This document shows, in pieces, positions 7,572 through 16,522 of a stretch of 64,000 nt of DNA. Source of the DNA: Oscillatoria sp. CS-180. GTDB lineage: Bacteria > Cyanobacteriota > Cyanobacteriia > Phormidesmidales > Phormidesmidaceae. The stretch spans positions 1 to 64,000 of the forward strand of contig NZ_JAQMUB010000045.1 in the NCBI RefSeq assembly GCF_028330965.1. The letters are read 5' to 3'. Both the position numbers and the translations under genes were made by a program. Under the pieces are notes generated by a model. That model did not search any database. It saw only the letters and a list, made by a program, of their open reading frames with translations, and was not told where the DNA came from. Each line of letters opens with the position of its first letter. The first letter of the stretch is position 1.

Positions 7572-8345
7572 CTAACAGTAGCGATCGCAAAATGTCTCAG
7601 TAACCTGTCGCAGCGGGTCATCTAGGCGTACCAGAACCTGCTGACGAATATCCTCAGGCACTTTTTCATAAAACGCATGGGCAATGCCCCCTGTGATACA
7701 GGTCAGCGTATCCGAGTCTCCGCCTAGGGAAACCGCATTACGAATGGCATCTTCGAAATCGGTAGAGTCTAGAAACGCGATGATCGCTTCAGGTACTGTT
7801 CCCTGACAGGACTCATTGAACGCATAATCTGGGCGAATCTCGTCTACAGTGCGGTCCAAATCATAGCCAAAGGTCTCAGTCAACCTGACTCGGAGCGTGT
7901 CTTTGCTGTTGCCTGTCCGGGCCCAAAAAATTGCGGCAGCTGTCGCCTGCGCCCCTTTGACACCTTCTGGATGATTATGGGTTACTACTGCCGTTTTTGC
8001 AGCCTCATCTAAAACACTGTCCAAGGTGTTTAGAGCGAAACCTACTGGACTGACTCGCATGGCGGAACCATTACCCCAACTGTTGTAAGGCTTCAAGCTT
8101 GGCGAAGCAGCCCACTGGTGAAAACGTGCTCCATAGCTGCCCGCAGGATTAGGGTATCGCCAGTAGTAATCCTTAAAGGCTTGAGCATAATTGCCGTCGT
8201 TCATCAATACATCAGCAACGGCAACAGACAAAATGGTGTCATCGGTAAACGTCGTGTCCTTAATAAAAAGGGGAAAGTCTTTAGTGCGGCGATTGTTGAA
8301 CTCATAGACAGAGCCGATCATGTCGCCTGCGATCGCGCCCAGCAT
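7572..8345 (-). CDS. ADP-ribosylglycohydrolase (DraG/ARH family)
   Basis: The family's metal-binding motifs are present: GAIAGDMIGSVYE at the start, TFTDDT (about residues 34-39) and SLGGDSDTLTCITGGIAHAFY near the C-terminus. These Asp/Thr residues coordinate two magnesium ions in DraG/ARH enzymes, which remove ADP-ribose from proteins or other acceptors. Length (about 258 residues) fits. The ATG at 8345 is preceded by AGGAG ten bases upstream; a GTG two codons earlier is possible. First gene of the minus-strand group with the cysteine hydrolase. Confidence 0.85.
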   Translation of the reverse strand: MLGAIAGDMIGSVYEFNNRRTKDFPLFIKDTTFTDDTILSVAVADVLMNDGNYAQAFKDYYWRYPNPAGSYGARFHQWAASPSLKPYNSWGNGSAMRVSPVGFALNTLDSVLDEAAKTAVVTHNHPEGVKGAQATAAAIFWARTGNSKDTLRVRLTETFGYDLDRTVDEIRPDYAFNESCQGTVPEAIIAFLDSTDFEDAIRNAVSLGGDSDTLTCITGGIAHAFYEKVPEDIRQQVLVRLDDPLRQVTETFCDRYC

Positions 8346-8547
8346 AATCACCTAGCTCCTGAAGGGTCTGTTTTCTCTATTTTGCAGACGGATCTTCAGG
8401 ATGGGTACCATTCAGCGGCAATTCTATACAGCGTTTTATGGAATTGTGTCCGGCTCCATCAAACGACAGCGCAAATTACGTCTTTTGGCTTCCTACCTCC
8501 GGACAGTGTTACTTTATTCTGGGAATACTACACTTGTATTACAAAAA

Positions 8548-8574
8548 TCATTAAACTATGGAGTAGTTTGATGA
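8548..8574. promoter_or_regulatory. Palindromic operator upstream of the RHH gene
   Basis: TCATTAAACTA (8548-8558) and TAGTTTGATGA (8564-8574) form an 11-bp inverted repeat with one mismatch around a 5-bp centre. It lies 32 bp before the start of a ribbon-helix-helix protein, a class that commonly represses its own promoter by binding such repeats. Autoregulation is inferred. Confidence 0.5.
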
Positions 8575-8606
8575 CGAACTGCTGATTACAGGAGGTGTCC
8601 ACACCC

Positions 8607-8948
8607 ATGCCCACTATTTCCCGTACATCCACAACTGATATGGAAGTTACCAGTATCCGTTTGGAAAAGGATCTGAAGGATAGCTTGAAGGCCATTGCTG
8701 GCAGCCGTGGTTATCAAGCTTTAATCCGGGAAATACTTTGGGCTTACGTGGAACAACAGTCTGGCAGCAGTAGCGGAACGGTCAGCAGCCAAGAAATTCG
8801 CGCTACGATTCCCGCAACGGCAGAACGAGCAGAGCGATGCATGATTACAGGGCAGGCGATCGCTCCGGGCGAGACCATGCTGCTCGGCCTCACCCCCCAA
8901 GGCGCTCTCGTCCCCCTCAGCACAGACGCCGCCGAGCAACTCCCTTGA
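8607..8948 (+). CDS. Ribbon-helix-helix DNA-binding protein with C-terminal extension
   Basis: About 113 residues. The N-terminal part EVTSIRLEKDLKDSLKAIAGSRGYQALIREIL matches a MetJ/Arc ribbon-helix-helix fold: a beta strand, then two helices. The C-terminal half has ERCMITGQAIAPGETMLLG and is of unknown role. The ATG at 8607 lies 11 bases after GGAGG; a GTG at 8595 overlaps that site and is less likely. A strong palindrome just upstream suggests autoregulation. It faces ycf35 convergently. Confidence 0.7.
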   Translation: MPTISRTSTTDMEVTSIRLEKDLKDSLKAIAGSRGYQALIREILWAYVEQQSGSSSGTVSSQEIRATIPATAERAERCMITGQAIAPGETMLLGLTPQGALVPLSTDAAEQLP

Positions 8949-9037
8949 CGCTCAGGAATTGAGCATTTCAAGACTGACGCAATTCAATTTGGACTCGATT
9001 TAAATATAAGGAAGTCGGACTCAACATTCCTCAGAAT

Positions 9038-9081
9038 TAGGGGGTACAAGGGAGGCATACGTAAATCCCATGTACCCCCTA
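9038..9081. repeat. 11-bp perfect inverted repeat between convergent genes
   Basis: TAGGGGGTACA (9038-9048) is exactly complementary to TGTACCCCCTA (9071-9081) across a 22-base loop. It lies between the RHH gene and ycf35, which converge. No U-run follows, so it may be a transcript-stabilising or weak termination hairpin for the plus-strand gene. Confidence 0.5.
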
Positions 9082-9110
9082 GTCAAGCCTGCTTTGGGCT
9101 AAAAGCGGGC

Positions 9111-9144
9111 AAACAAAAAGGGCTGACCCGCTACGGGCCAGCCC
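9111..9144 (-). terminator. Intrinsic terminator of ycf35
   Basis: On the minus strand the arms at 9134-9144 and 9120-9130 form an 11-bp GC-rich stem (one mismatch) with a 3-base loop, followed by TTTTTGTTT (9119-9111). It lies 25 bp past the ycf35 stop codon. Confidence 0.8.
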
Positions 9145-9169
9145 AAAGAATCTGGGAACGCAATTGGAC

Positions 9170-9520
9170 CTACTGAAGTACCAACTTGACGTTAGCGTTC
9201 TGCAAGCCAGGACGCTTGACTTCAGCCAAGGTCTTATTAACTGCGTACTTCTGGTTGATAGAGTTGATCAACTCAGTCTGGTTGTGCTTCTTAGCAACAC
9301 CCCAGAGGTCAGCGATTAGGTCGAAGCTGCCATCAGCATTGCGAGACCAGCCTAGATCGTATTCGCCTTCGAGAACAGCAACTAGGTCCGCACGAACGCG
9401 CTGACCGTTGTAACCACGGACATCAGCTTCGGTCTTAACCGAGATGCCTAGGTCACACAAAGACTGCTTAAGAATTGCAGCATCGGTCACTTTCGTACGT
9501 AAGGTGCTGAAATGAGACAT
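9170..9520 (-). CDS. ycf35: Ycf35 (DUF1257) protein
   Basis: A 116-residue protein starting MSHFSTLRTKVTDAAILKQSL, matching Ycf35/DUF1257 proteins of cyanobacteria and red-algal plastids. The ATG at 9520 has a clear AGGAGG about eight bases upstream; a longer reading from 9601 has no such site. The protein is small, soluble and of unsettled function. It is followed by a strong terminator and preceded on the same strand by ycf46, 146 bp upstream, in line with their frequent linkage. Confidence 0.85.
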   Translation of the reverse strand: MSHFSTLRTKVTDAAILKQSLCDLGISVKTEADVRGYNGQRVRADLVAVLEGEYDLGWSRNADGSFDLIADLWGVAKKHNQTELINSINQKYAVNKTLAEVKRPGLQNANVKLVLQ

Positions 9521-9666
9521 GGTGTTTCCTCCTGAAGAGAACTTGAGAGAGACAACGAGGTTTAAGAGAGAGAAGACGGACAGGGATGGATCCCTTATCA
9601 ACCTTCGGTGTGAACTGCTAGCGAAATTGCTAGCCCTTTTCCCTGAGTGGTTCAGAGAAAAAGCCT

Positions 9667-11181
9667 TTAGAACTCCATTCGCTGATATTCAGCGACGGAG
9701 GCTGCTGCAGGACGTGCCCGCTGACGTGCCCAATCGCGCAGGGCCGTCACCTGTTCGTTCATCGTCTTGGACAGGGGCATAGTTGATCGTATTGCAGCAA
9801 TAATGTCGAGTTGGGTAAACTCTCGGTCCTGAGCAAAGGCTTCATACATTGCTGAGATGATGCCTTGCTCAATTTCTGCACCAGAGAACCCATCGCAAAC
9901 TTTAACAAGCTGATCTAGGTCAAAGCGTTCAATATCACGACGACGCTTCTGAAGATGGATCTGGAAAATCGCCTTGCGTTCTTCCTCATTAGGCAGATCA
10001 ACGAAGAATATTTCGTCAAAACGGCCTTTTCTAAGAAATTCACCTGGCAAACGCTCTACTCGGTTTGCCGTAGCCATTACGAACACTGGAGACGTCTTCT
10101 CCTGCATCCAGGTGAGAAACGTACCAAAGATACGGCTGGAAGTTCCACCATCAGAGTCAGACGACCCTGAACTTCCGGCAAAAGCTTTATCAATTTCGTC
10201 AATGAAAAGAATGGCAGGAGAGATAGACTCGGCTGTGCGAAGAGCATTCCGCAAGTTTGCTTCGGAGCGACCAACCGTAGAGCCATCGTAAACTCGACCA
10301 AGGTCTAATCTTAGGAGTGGTAAACCCCACAAGCGAGACGTTGTTTTAGCAATGAGTGACTTGCCGCATCCAGGAACCCCCAGAATCAACATCCCTTTGG
10401 GTTGAGGCAGTCCGTACTCTCTAGCCCTTTCAGTGAAAGCGTTAGAGCGTTGGGTTAGCCAGTGCTTCAACTCTTCAAGACCGCCTACAGAGTCGATGGT
10501 TTCATCGACTTCCATAAACTCAAGGATGCCATTACGGCGAATGAGCTGCTTTTTCTCAGTGAGAACAATATCAACTTCGCTTTCGGTCAGTTTGCCAGCA
10601 GTGACTCTTGCCTTACGGTAAACCTTCTCAGCTTCGTCTCGTGTTAGGCCCAAAGCCGCTTTCAGAAGCTTCTCACGAGTGTCCGTTGTGATGCGATTAC
10701 TACGAGCAACATCCAATTCGCCGCTAAGAACCTGGTTCAGCTCACCCATCGTTGGAGGCGGAAAGTCCAGAACAACCACCTCTTTCTCCAGCTCCACAGG
10801 AATCTCCTGAATAGGTGACATCAGGATGATTGCTTTTTGAGCGTCTTTGAATCCCGCGATCGCATCTCTCAAACACCGTGTTACTGCTGGGGAGTCTTTG
10901 AAGGGATGCAGATCCTTGAAGACATAAATTCCTGGCTCCCGCTGCCGAATCACCCACTCGATTGCAGCTTCCGGAGAAACTGTACTGTTATGCTGAGTCA
11001 CATTTTTAGGCTGGCCGTACTCAACAATGCCGTGAGTCATCGTCCAGGTGTAAAGCCGTCTTTGAGGTTTGAGACGCTGAGCAACACTCGATATCGCCTG
11101 TTCAGCACGCTCCTCCTCGAAGGTCACCAGATAAACCAGGGGATACTGCGCCTGTATGAGTATGTTGAGATCCTCTCGCAT
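9667..11181 (-). CDS. ycf46: Ycf46, AAA+ ATPase
   Basis: A 504-residue AAA ATPase. The N-terminal half (MREDLNILIQAQYPLVYL onward) is the Ycf46-specific domain. The AAA core follows with Walker A GVPGCGKSLIAKT, Walker B PAILFIDEIDKAF and sensor region VMATANR, then RKGRFDEIFFVDLP. I choose the ATG at 11181 because AGGAG lies about nine bases upstream; an ATG six codons earlier overlaps this site. The Synechocystis homologue slr0374 is reported in a stress-responsive operon. Here it sits between a ribbon-helix-helix gene and ycf35, all on the minus strand. Confidence 0.88.
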   Translation of the reverse strand: MREDLNILIQAQYPLVYLVTFEEERAEQAISSVAQRLKPQRRLYTWTMTHGIVEYGQPKNVTQHNSTVSPEAAIEWVIRQREPGIYVFKDLHPFKDSPAVTRCLRDAIAGFKDAQKAIILMSPIQEIPVELEKEVVVLDFPPPTMGELNQVLSGELDVARSNRITTDTREKLLKAALGLTRDEAEKVYRKARVTAGKLTESEVDIVLTEKKQLIRRNGILEFMEVDETIDSVGGLEELKHWLTQRSNAFTERAREYGLPQPKGMLILGVPGCGKSLIAKTTSRLWGLPLLRLDLGRVYDGSTVGRSEANLRNALRTAESISPAILFIDEIDKAFAGSSGSSDSDGGTSSRIFGTFLTWMQEKTSPVFVMATANRVERLPGEFLRKGRFDEIFFVDLPNEEERKAIFQIHLQKRRRDIERFDLDQLVKVCDGFSGAEIEQGIISAMYEAFAQDREFTQLDIIAAIRSTMPLSKTMNEQVTALRDWARQRARPAAASVAEYQRMEF

Positions 11182-11272
11182 AAATACCACTCCTGGCATA
11201 ACATCTGCCTCAAATTGAGGCGCTCTGCGATCACAAAAACAATTATGAGAATGCTAATCAGCTAATTGCGGA

Positions 11273-11629
11273 CTAGCAGTGGACCAACTGTCCCTCTTCG
11301 GGACGAGATCCTTCAGAAACAACCTCTTGCATATCAACACAAAGCTCATCCGAGGAGGCAGAGGATGAAGCAACTTCCTTAACGGACACAAGCTCACCAT
11401 CTCTCATCACAACGGCTTCAGAGCAACTGGGGCAGCTATACGTTCTATACGTACTCCCGTGAGTCGAATAGTCCTCAACCACCTCGGAATGAGACAAATA
11501 AAACTGGAGGGCACGCTCAGCTAGTGCAGACATTGGCTCGCCTTCAACGGCAGAGCGAATCTTCAGCTGTCGGTGCAAATCCTGAGGGAAGTAGAGAGTG
11601 ACTTTCGTAACCTTTTGCTGGTCTTCCAT
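11273..11629 (-). CDS. RHH-domain protein with CxxC knuckle, upstream of ycf46
   Basis: Residues 8-48 (KVTLYFPQDLHRQLKIRSAVEGE, then ALAERALQFYL) look like a ribbon-helix-helix DNA-binding domain. A single CPSC motif at residues 66-69 may bind metal with partners or in a dimer. The acidic, Ser-rich tail ends near VHC. The gene is 91 bp upstream of ycf46 on the same strand and is likely the first gene of that transcript, so it may regulate it (inference). No clear Shine-Dalgarno sequence. Confidence 0.65.
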   Translation of the reverse strand: MEDQQKVTKVTLYFPQDLHRQLKIRSAVEGEPMSALAERALQFYLSHSEVVEDYSTHGSTYRTYSCPSCSEAVVMRDGELVSVKEVASSSASSDELCVDMQEVVSEGSRPEEGQLVHC

Positions 11630-11668
11630 GTTGCGTTCTACGTTGTTTGACCCGGGTTATGGATGACA

Positions 11669-11697
11669 AGTTAACGGCTCTCTTCCCAAACTGTCAA
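11669..11697 (-). promoter_or_regulatory. Likely promoter of the RHH-ycf46 transcript
   Basis: On the minus strand TTGACA (11697-11692) is followed after 17 bases by TTAACT (11674-11669), 40 bp before the start codon. A second TTGACA lies nine bases further upstream as part of a TGTCAAGC direct repeat. The spacer 11630-12085 otherwise holds only the short frame at 11924. Confidence 0.5.
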
Positions 11698-11923
11698 GCT
11701 GTCAAGCTGTCATGACGGCATTTTCTTTACATTGCGTAACAATGGTGATGGTAAGAGCGAGCTAAAGTGCCTAACAAATTCAGGAATGATTCCTGCTTTT
11801 GTCAGTATCAGGAGTTTTCTTGTTCTGGGGTATTATTCTGCAAACAAACGTAATCTCATGATTAAGTTTTGATAGTCATTCCAATGTCATACCAGCTCTT
11901 TGTAAGAGCATTTAGGTAGGAGG

Positions 11924-12043
11924 ATGCATCTAAAAAGTTTGGATAGTCAACCCAGTGATAGTGATGTCAGCGAATGGGTTGATTTTCAGTCGATAGAATG
12001 TAAGTCCTCGTCAGGGTCCATGGTTCTCCAGATTTTGGTGTGA
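11924..12043 (+). CDS. Possible 39-residue peptide
   Basis: A short acidic frame (MHLKSLDSQPSDSDVSEWVD...) begins with an ATG directly abutting AGGAGG. That spacing is too tight for good initiation. It could be a leader peptide or chance. No family is recognised. Confidence 0.2.
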   Translation: MHLKSLDSQPSDSDVSEWVDFQSIECKSSSGSMVLQILV

Positions 12044-12085
12044 ATGTTCTTGATCTAGGCGGGGTTTAACCCTCAATCTAAGACA

Positions 12086-12637
12086 TTGCTGTTTCTGGCT
12101 ATCTATCTGGGAATCTTGCTTTTTGTGTGTTCAGCTCCCCAAAAACATATTGATTTAGTCTCCAGGATGATTGCAGATTCTTCTCTTTCGAAATGTCAAT
12201 CGGCTTCTTACTCTGAAGAGGTTTCAAGTTTGCTCGATCAAGGCCACTATGAGGCAGCGCTTGATTGCCTCAGCCAAGCGCCTCAGTCAGCTCACAATTC
12301 AGATAATCTAGTGAATCAAGCCGTTTGCTTGATTCATTTGAGTCGGAGTGAAGAGGCGCTGCAAGTTTGCGATCGCGCTCTCACCTTTACCCCCAATCAT
12401 GCTCAGGCATGGTTATTCAAAGGCGTTGCCTTTCACCGTTTGGGGCGTCATAAAGATGCTTATGCCTGCTATAGCAAGGCATTAGAGCGCGCGCGTTTAG
12501 AGGATTGTCCTCCCAAGCCTGAACGTTTGGATGGTCCGCCCCCAACAATTAATGCCGGCTCTGACCGATTTCAGTTTTTGAGGTCGTTGGTTAAGCACGT
12601 CAGAAACAATAGATTGCTGCGTTCATGGGTACAGTAG
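12086..12637 (+). CDS. TPR-repeat protein
   Basis: Two to three tetratricopeptide-like units span about residues 44-135, seen in EEVSSLLDQGHYEAALDCL, AVCLIHLSRSEEALQVCDRALTFTP and AWLFKGVAFHRLGRHKDAYACYSKALE. These make a scaffold for protein contacts. From the TTG at 12086 the protein starts with a hydrophobic segment that could be a signal anchor. An ATG at 12167 would give a soluble 156-residue form, and neither start has a good ribosome site. C-terminus is basic. Confidence 0.65.
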   Translation: MLFLAIYLGILLFVCSAPQKHIDLVSRMIADSSLSKCQSASYSEEVSSLLDQGHYEAALDCLSQAPQSAHNSDNLVNQAVCLIHLSRSEEALQVCDRALTFTPNHAQAWLFKGVAFHRLGRHKDAYACYSKALERARLEDCPPKPERLDGPPPTINAGSDRFQFLRSLVKHVRNNRLLRSWVQ

Positions 12638-12804
12638 TACTCAAAGATGGTATGTTAGCTGCATGAATATCAGTCGTAGTGAAGCGTTGAGATACGTTGC
12701 TTAGCGTGAGGTAGCGACTATCAATGCTTTAATTGTTTCGGCTTGAAATTGCCCAAAATGTTTTGCGCAAATCAGCTTAGAAAAATACTTGCCATAGATA
12801 TTTC

Positions 12805-15039
12805 ATGACACTAGCCGCATCTACTCAATTTCCATCTTTAGAATCGGCTCTTAAACACTTTTTCGGCTACGACCAGTTTCGGCTGGAACAACGGGCCATT
12901 ATTGAGGGATTTTTGCGCCGCCGAGATAGCCTGGTGGTTATGCCGACCGGGGGAGGTAAATCGCTCTGCTATCAACTGCCATCTTTACTAAAGTTAGGCG
13001 TCATGGTCGTCGTGTCTCCTCTGATTGCGCTGATGCAAGATCAGGTAGACGCTTTGCGAAACAATGGCATTGCCGCCACTTTTTTGAACAGCAGTTTGAA
13101 TTTAGCGGAACTGCGATCGCGGGAACAGAGCCTTTTAAAGGGGGAGACAAGATTACTCTACATAGCCCCAGAGCGATTATTAAGTGAAGGGTTCTGGCCG
13201 TTCTTAACGCAGCTCCAGCTACGCATCGGCATTTCAGGATTCGCGATCGACGAAGCGCATTGCGTTTCCGAATGGGGACATGATTTTCGACCTGAATATC
13301 GTCAGCTGCATCGTCTTAGAAGTACGTTCCCCAATGTGCCGATGATGGCGCTGACGGCAACCGCAACGGCTCGTGTGCGCCAAGACATTTGTCAGCAGCT
13401 ACAGCTCACCGACCCCGATACGTTTGTTGCTAGCTTCAATCGTCAAAACCTTTATTACGAAGTCTTACCCAAAGACCGAAATGCTTACGCTCATCTCCTC
13501 GGGCAAATCAAGGACGCCTCAGGAGCCACTATTGTTTACTGCATTAGCCGAAAACGGGTTGAAGAACTAGCAGGCCGATTACAGCTGGATGGCATTGCGG
13601 CGCTACCCTACCATGCTGGACTATCTGATGAGACACGAACAACCAATCAGAACCGCTTCATTCGAGACGATGTGCAAGTCATTGTCGCAACGATCGCCTT
13701 TGGTATGGGCATCAATAAACCTGACGTGCGCTTAGTGGCCCACTACGATTTGCCACGCACTTTAGAAAGCTACTATCAGGAATCAGGGCGAGCTGGCCGT
13801 GATGGAGAACCTGCCCGCTGCATCGTTTACTTTAGCTATGGCGACGTATCTCTCATCAACTTCATCATCGACCAAAAACAACAGGAGCAAGAGCAAAACA
13901 TTGCCCGTCAGCAGCTGCGTCAAGTCTTGGACTATGCAGAAAGCACGGTCTGTCGGCGGCAAATCCAGCTCAGTTATTTTGGTGAAACCTTTCCTGGTCA
14001 GTGCGATCGCTGCGATAACTGTTGTCATCCCAAACCGTTAGAAGATTGGACTATTGAAGCCCAAAAGTTTCTGTCCTGTGTGGCTCGCTGTCGAGAACGA
14101 TTTGGCATGGTTCACATCATTGACGTCTTGCGAGGCTCTCAGAAAAAGCGTATCCGCGAACTCAGACATGATCAGTTATCGACATACGGCATTGGCAAAG
14201 AGCGCAGTACCGAGGCTTGGAAGCTCTTAGGTCGTTCTCTGCTGCACCAAGGACTTGTGGATGAGACGACGGATGGCTTTCCCGTCCTGAAGCTGAATGC
14301 AGCGAGCTGGCAGGTCCTTCGCAAGCAGCTTTCGGTTCAGGTTGCAGTCCCCGATGAGTTGAACAAGCCTGGAACTGAGGGAGCCATGGGTTCAGCTGTC
14401 GAAACGGGCCTCTTGGCCAAGCTGAGGACACTTCGCAAGCGGCTGGCCGATCATCAAGGTGTGCCCCCTTACATTGTCTTCACCGAAAGCACTTTGCGAC
14501 AGATGGCCCAAAATATGCCGCGATCGCTCTCCCGCTTTGGTCGAATTTCCGGTGTGGGTAGCCGCAAACTGGAGCAATATGGTCAGGCTTTTGTCCATGA
14601 GATTAATGCCTTCTGCGAAGAAAACGATATTGAAGGCAATACATCTAGTTTTGGCACTCAGCGAAGTTCGTCGGACTCATCGTCTCCGACCATCAACACC
14701 ACACGGGCTATGACCCTCAAACTTTATCAGGAAGGGCACTCTGTCGATGAGATTGCTGATCTTCGGAACCTGCGGCGAACCACTATCGTAGGCCATATTG
14801 CAGCGTTAATTGAAGCAGGAGCAGCCATCAACTTGGATGATTTAGTGCCCTTTGAAAAACAAGGCCCCATCCGGGAGGCGCTAGAAGCCACGGACGGCGG
14901 ATGGCTCAGCGGTGCTTACAATCGTCTAGGCGAAGCCTATTCCTACGACGACATTCGGCTCGTTCGAGGGCTGCTTCGACGGGAGCGATCGCAGCACACT
15001 GAGACGCTTCAAGAAAAAGGACAAAAGACAGAAGGGTAA
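12805..15039 (+). CDS. recQ: ATP-dependent DNA helicase RecQ
   Basis: A 744-residue RecQ helicase. Walker A MPTGGGKSLCYQLP lies at residues 46-59 and DEAH at 149-152, followed by WGHDFRPEY. The second helicase domain holds GRAGRDGEP. The zinc-binding site (CRRQ, then CDRCDNC) is near residues 378-402. An HRDC-like domain (LAKLRTLRKRLADHQGVPPY) precedes a C-terminal helix-turn-helix region. RecQ unwinds 3'-5' in recombination and repair. The domain set and length match full cyanobacterial RecQ. Confidence 0.9.
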   Translation: MTLAASTQFPSLESALKHFFGYDQFRLEQRAIIEGFLRRRDSLVVMPTGGGKSLCYQLPSLLKLGVMVVVSPLIALMQDQVDALRNNGIAATFLNSSLNLAELRSREQSLLKGETRLLYIAPERLLSEGFWPFLTQLQLRIGISGFAIDEAHCVSEWGHDFRPEYRQLHRLRSTFPNVPMMALTATATARVRQDICQQLQLTDPDTFVASFNRQNLYYEVLPKDRNAYAHLLGQIKDASGATIVYCISRKRVEELAGRLQLDGIAALPYHAGLSDETRTTNQNRFIRDDVQVIVATIAFGMGINKPDVRLVAHYDLPRTLESYYQESGRAGRDGEPARCIVYFSYGDVSLINFIIDQKQQEQEQNIARQQLRQVLDYAESTVCRRQIQLSYFGETFPGQCDRCDNCCHPKPLEDWTIEAQKFLSCVARCRERFGMVHIIDVLRGSQKKRIRELRHDQLSTYGIGKERSTEAWKLLGRSLLHQGLVDETTDGFPVLKLNAASWQVLRKQLSVQVAVPDELNKPGTEGAMGSAVETGLLAKLRTLRKRLADHQGVPPYIVFTESTLRQMAQNMPRSLSRFGRISGVGSRKLEQYGQAFVHEINAFCEENDIEGNTSSFGTQRSSSDSSSPTINTTRAMTLKLYQEGHSVDEIADLRNLRRTTIVGHIAALIEAGAAINLDDLVPFEKQGPIREALEATDGGWLSGAYNRLGEAYSYDDIRLVRGLLRRERSQHTETLQEKGQKTEG

Positions 15040-15181
15040 ATTCATCTCGTCCTATCTTCATCTCTCCCCTTAGGAATGAATTTTAAGTTCTCACTTTTGA
15101 GTTTTGAATGATTGAGTCATCGGCGAATCCAAAGCTCAAAGTTGATACTTAAATAAGTTCCCGTTCCTTAATGACATTGGC

Positions 15182-16474
15182 CTAGTTGAACCAAAGGGCA
15201 AAAGAGACAAACTGTCCGTTAAAGGCGTCAAATAGCCTCCACCAAAAGTCAGGATCGGTGATGTTTCCGGTTTCCAAGTAGGGATCCGCAGCCGTGCCTT
15301 GAAACCAAAGTACGATGTCGAATGTTTGCGGCTCCACCAGCACGCGCCGCAGATTTACGCCGACGGGTTCGCTGCCGCGCCAGAACGGTAGCAAGAGGTC
15401 ACCAGCCAAGATGGAATCAGCCTCATCCAAAAAGGCGATCCACTGATCGACCATTTCTTGAGTCACCTCTACGCCGGGGATGACACCCGTCTGATTGGGG
15501 TTAGGAATCCACTCATGGTCATCGTCAGTTTCCTGTAGATAAAAATCCCAGGTTTGACGACTGAGGTCAATCACTTGTAGCAGATGATCGCGGGCAGATT
15601 CCGTGCGCTGACTGTCGATGACAGGAAAATTGATGAGGTGAATGAGCGCGATCGCGTCTAGGAAGCTATCGAACTGCACCTCTTGAGCATTGGGATTTAC
15701 TAAAAACTCATAGGGCAGCTCAGGATTTACAAAAAATAGGTGAGCAACCCGTTCAAACAACCTCGAATCGTCATGCGCCAGATAAAAATCGAGAACGGCT
15801 GTCATCAGATGACAGTAGCCTCTTAACCACCGCACATCCCCTGCGTCTAAATTAATCAAGAAATCAGCAGCCTGCTCCTCTGTAATCTCGGTCTGCCTAG
15901 TTATACCGCTATAAATTCGCCAGAGCGATTCATCAGGAGATTTTTCACCGTCTGTGTCAAAGTCGAAGTAGGCACGTCCTAGATAGATGCCTAACTGAGC
16001 CGTATCGTTAGTTATTGCCGATAAGGTTTCCTCAGCTAGCGAAACATCTTCGATAAACTGCTCTAGAATTTGTCGGAATTGCTGATTACTTAGGGGAGTA
16101 GGATCAAGATTCTGTGGGATTGGGATTCGTAGAAAGGGGAGAAATTGGTTGAGACCGCTTTGCGATCGTAGGCCATATTCGTACCAGGACTGCCCCAGAT
16201 TTTCAACCGCATTCGTGAACTGTAAAAAGCCTGTGGCAAAGCGCAAATCATCATTTTGAGAATCAACAGCTAATTCAATCGCTAGGGCAATGGCTCCCTC
16301 TTCTACACGGGCATCAGCCAGATAAGCATTCACTCGCTCCGCAGGAGTCTCATTAGGAGGGGTCGCGACCTCTGGTAGCTGAGCCTGACTCGGTAGAAAC
16401 CATGCACTGAGTCCTACCAGCGCAAACGTTATCGAAAGAAGACCAACATTTCTAAGCAGTCCTTTAAAGGGCAT
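15182..16474 (-). CDS. Secreted protein of unknown function
   Basis: A signal peptide (hydrophobic residues about 9-30, ending SQAQ) leads a 430-residue, largely helical, acidic protein. Features include YFDFDTDGEKSPDE (about residues 169-182), which resembles a calcium-binding loop, and repeated Trp/aromatic stretches near the C-terminus. The ATG has AGGAG eight bases upstream. I do not recognise the family. It is next to, and on the same strand as, two GH13 enzymes; a link to periplasmic sugar metabolism is possible but unproven. Confidence 0.6.
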   Translation of the reverse strand: MPFKGLLRNVGLLSITFALVGLSAWFLPSQAQLPEVATPPNETPAERVNAYLADARVEEGAIALAIELAVDSQNDDLRFATGFLQFTNAVENLGQSWYEYGLRSQSGLNQFLPFLRIPIPQNLDPTPLSNQQFRQILEQFIEDVSLAEETLSAITNDTAQLGIYLGRAYFDFDTDGEKSPDESLWRIYSGITRQTEITEEQAADFLINLDAGDVRWLRGYCHLMTAVLDFYLAHDDSRLFERVAHLFFVNPELPYEFLVNPNAQEVQFDSFLDAIALIHLINFPVIDSQRTESARDHLLQVIDLSRQTWDFYLQETDDDHEWIPNPNQTGVIPGVEVTQEMVDQWIAFLDEADSILAGDLLLPFWRGSEPVGVNLRRVLVEPQTFDIVLWFQGTAADPYLETGNITDPDFWWRLFDAFNGQFVSFALWFN

Positions 16475-16522
16475 CCGGTGACTCCTATCAAATTTGAAAG
16501 AGAGTAGTCAGCGAAAGCACGG

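Noticed and set aside
9618-9635. GCTAGC...GCTAGC hairpin between ycf46 and ycf35
   Set aside because: Six-bp self-complementary arms with no T-run on either strand; not a terminator by itself.
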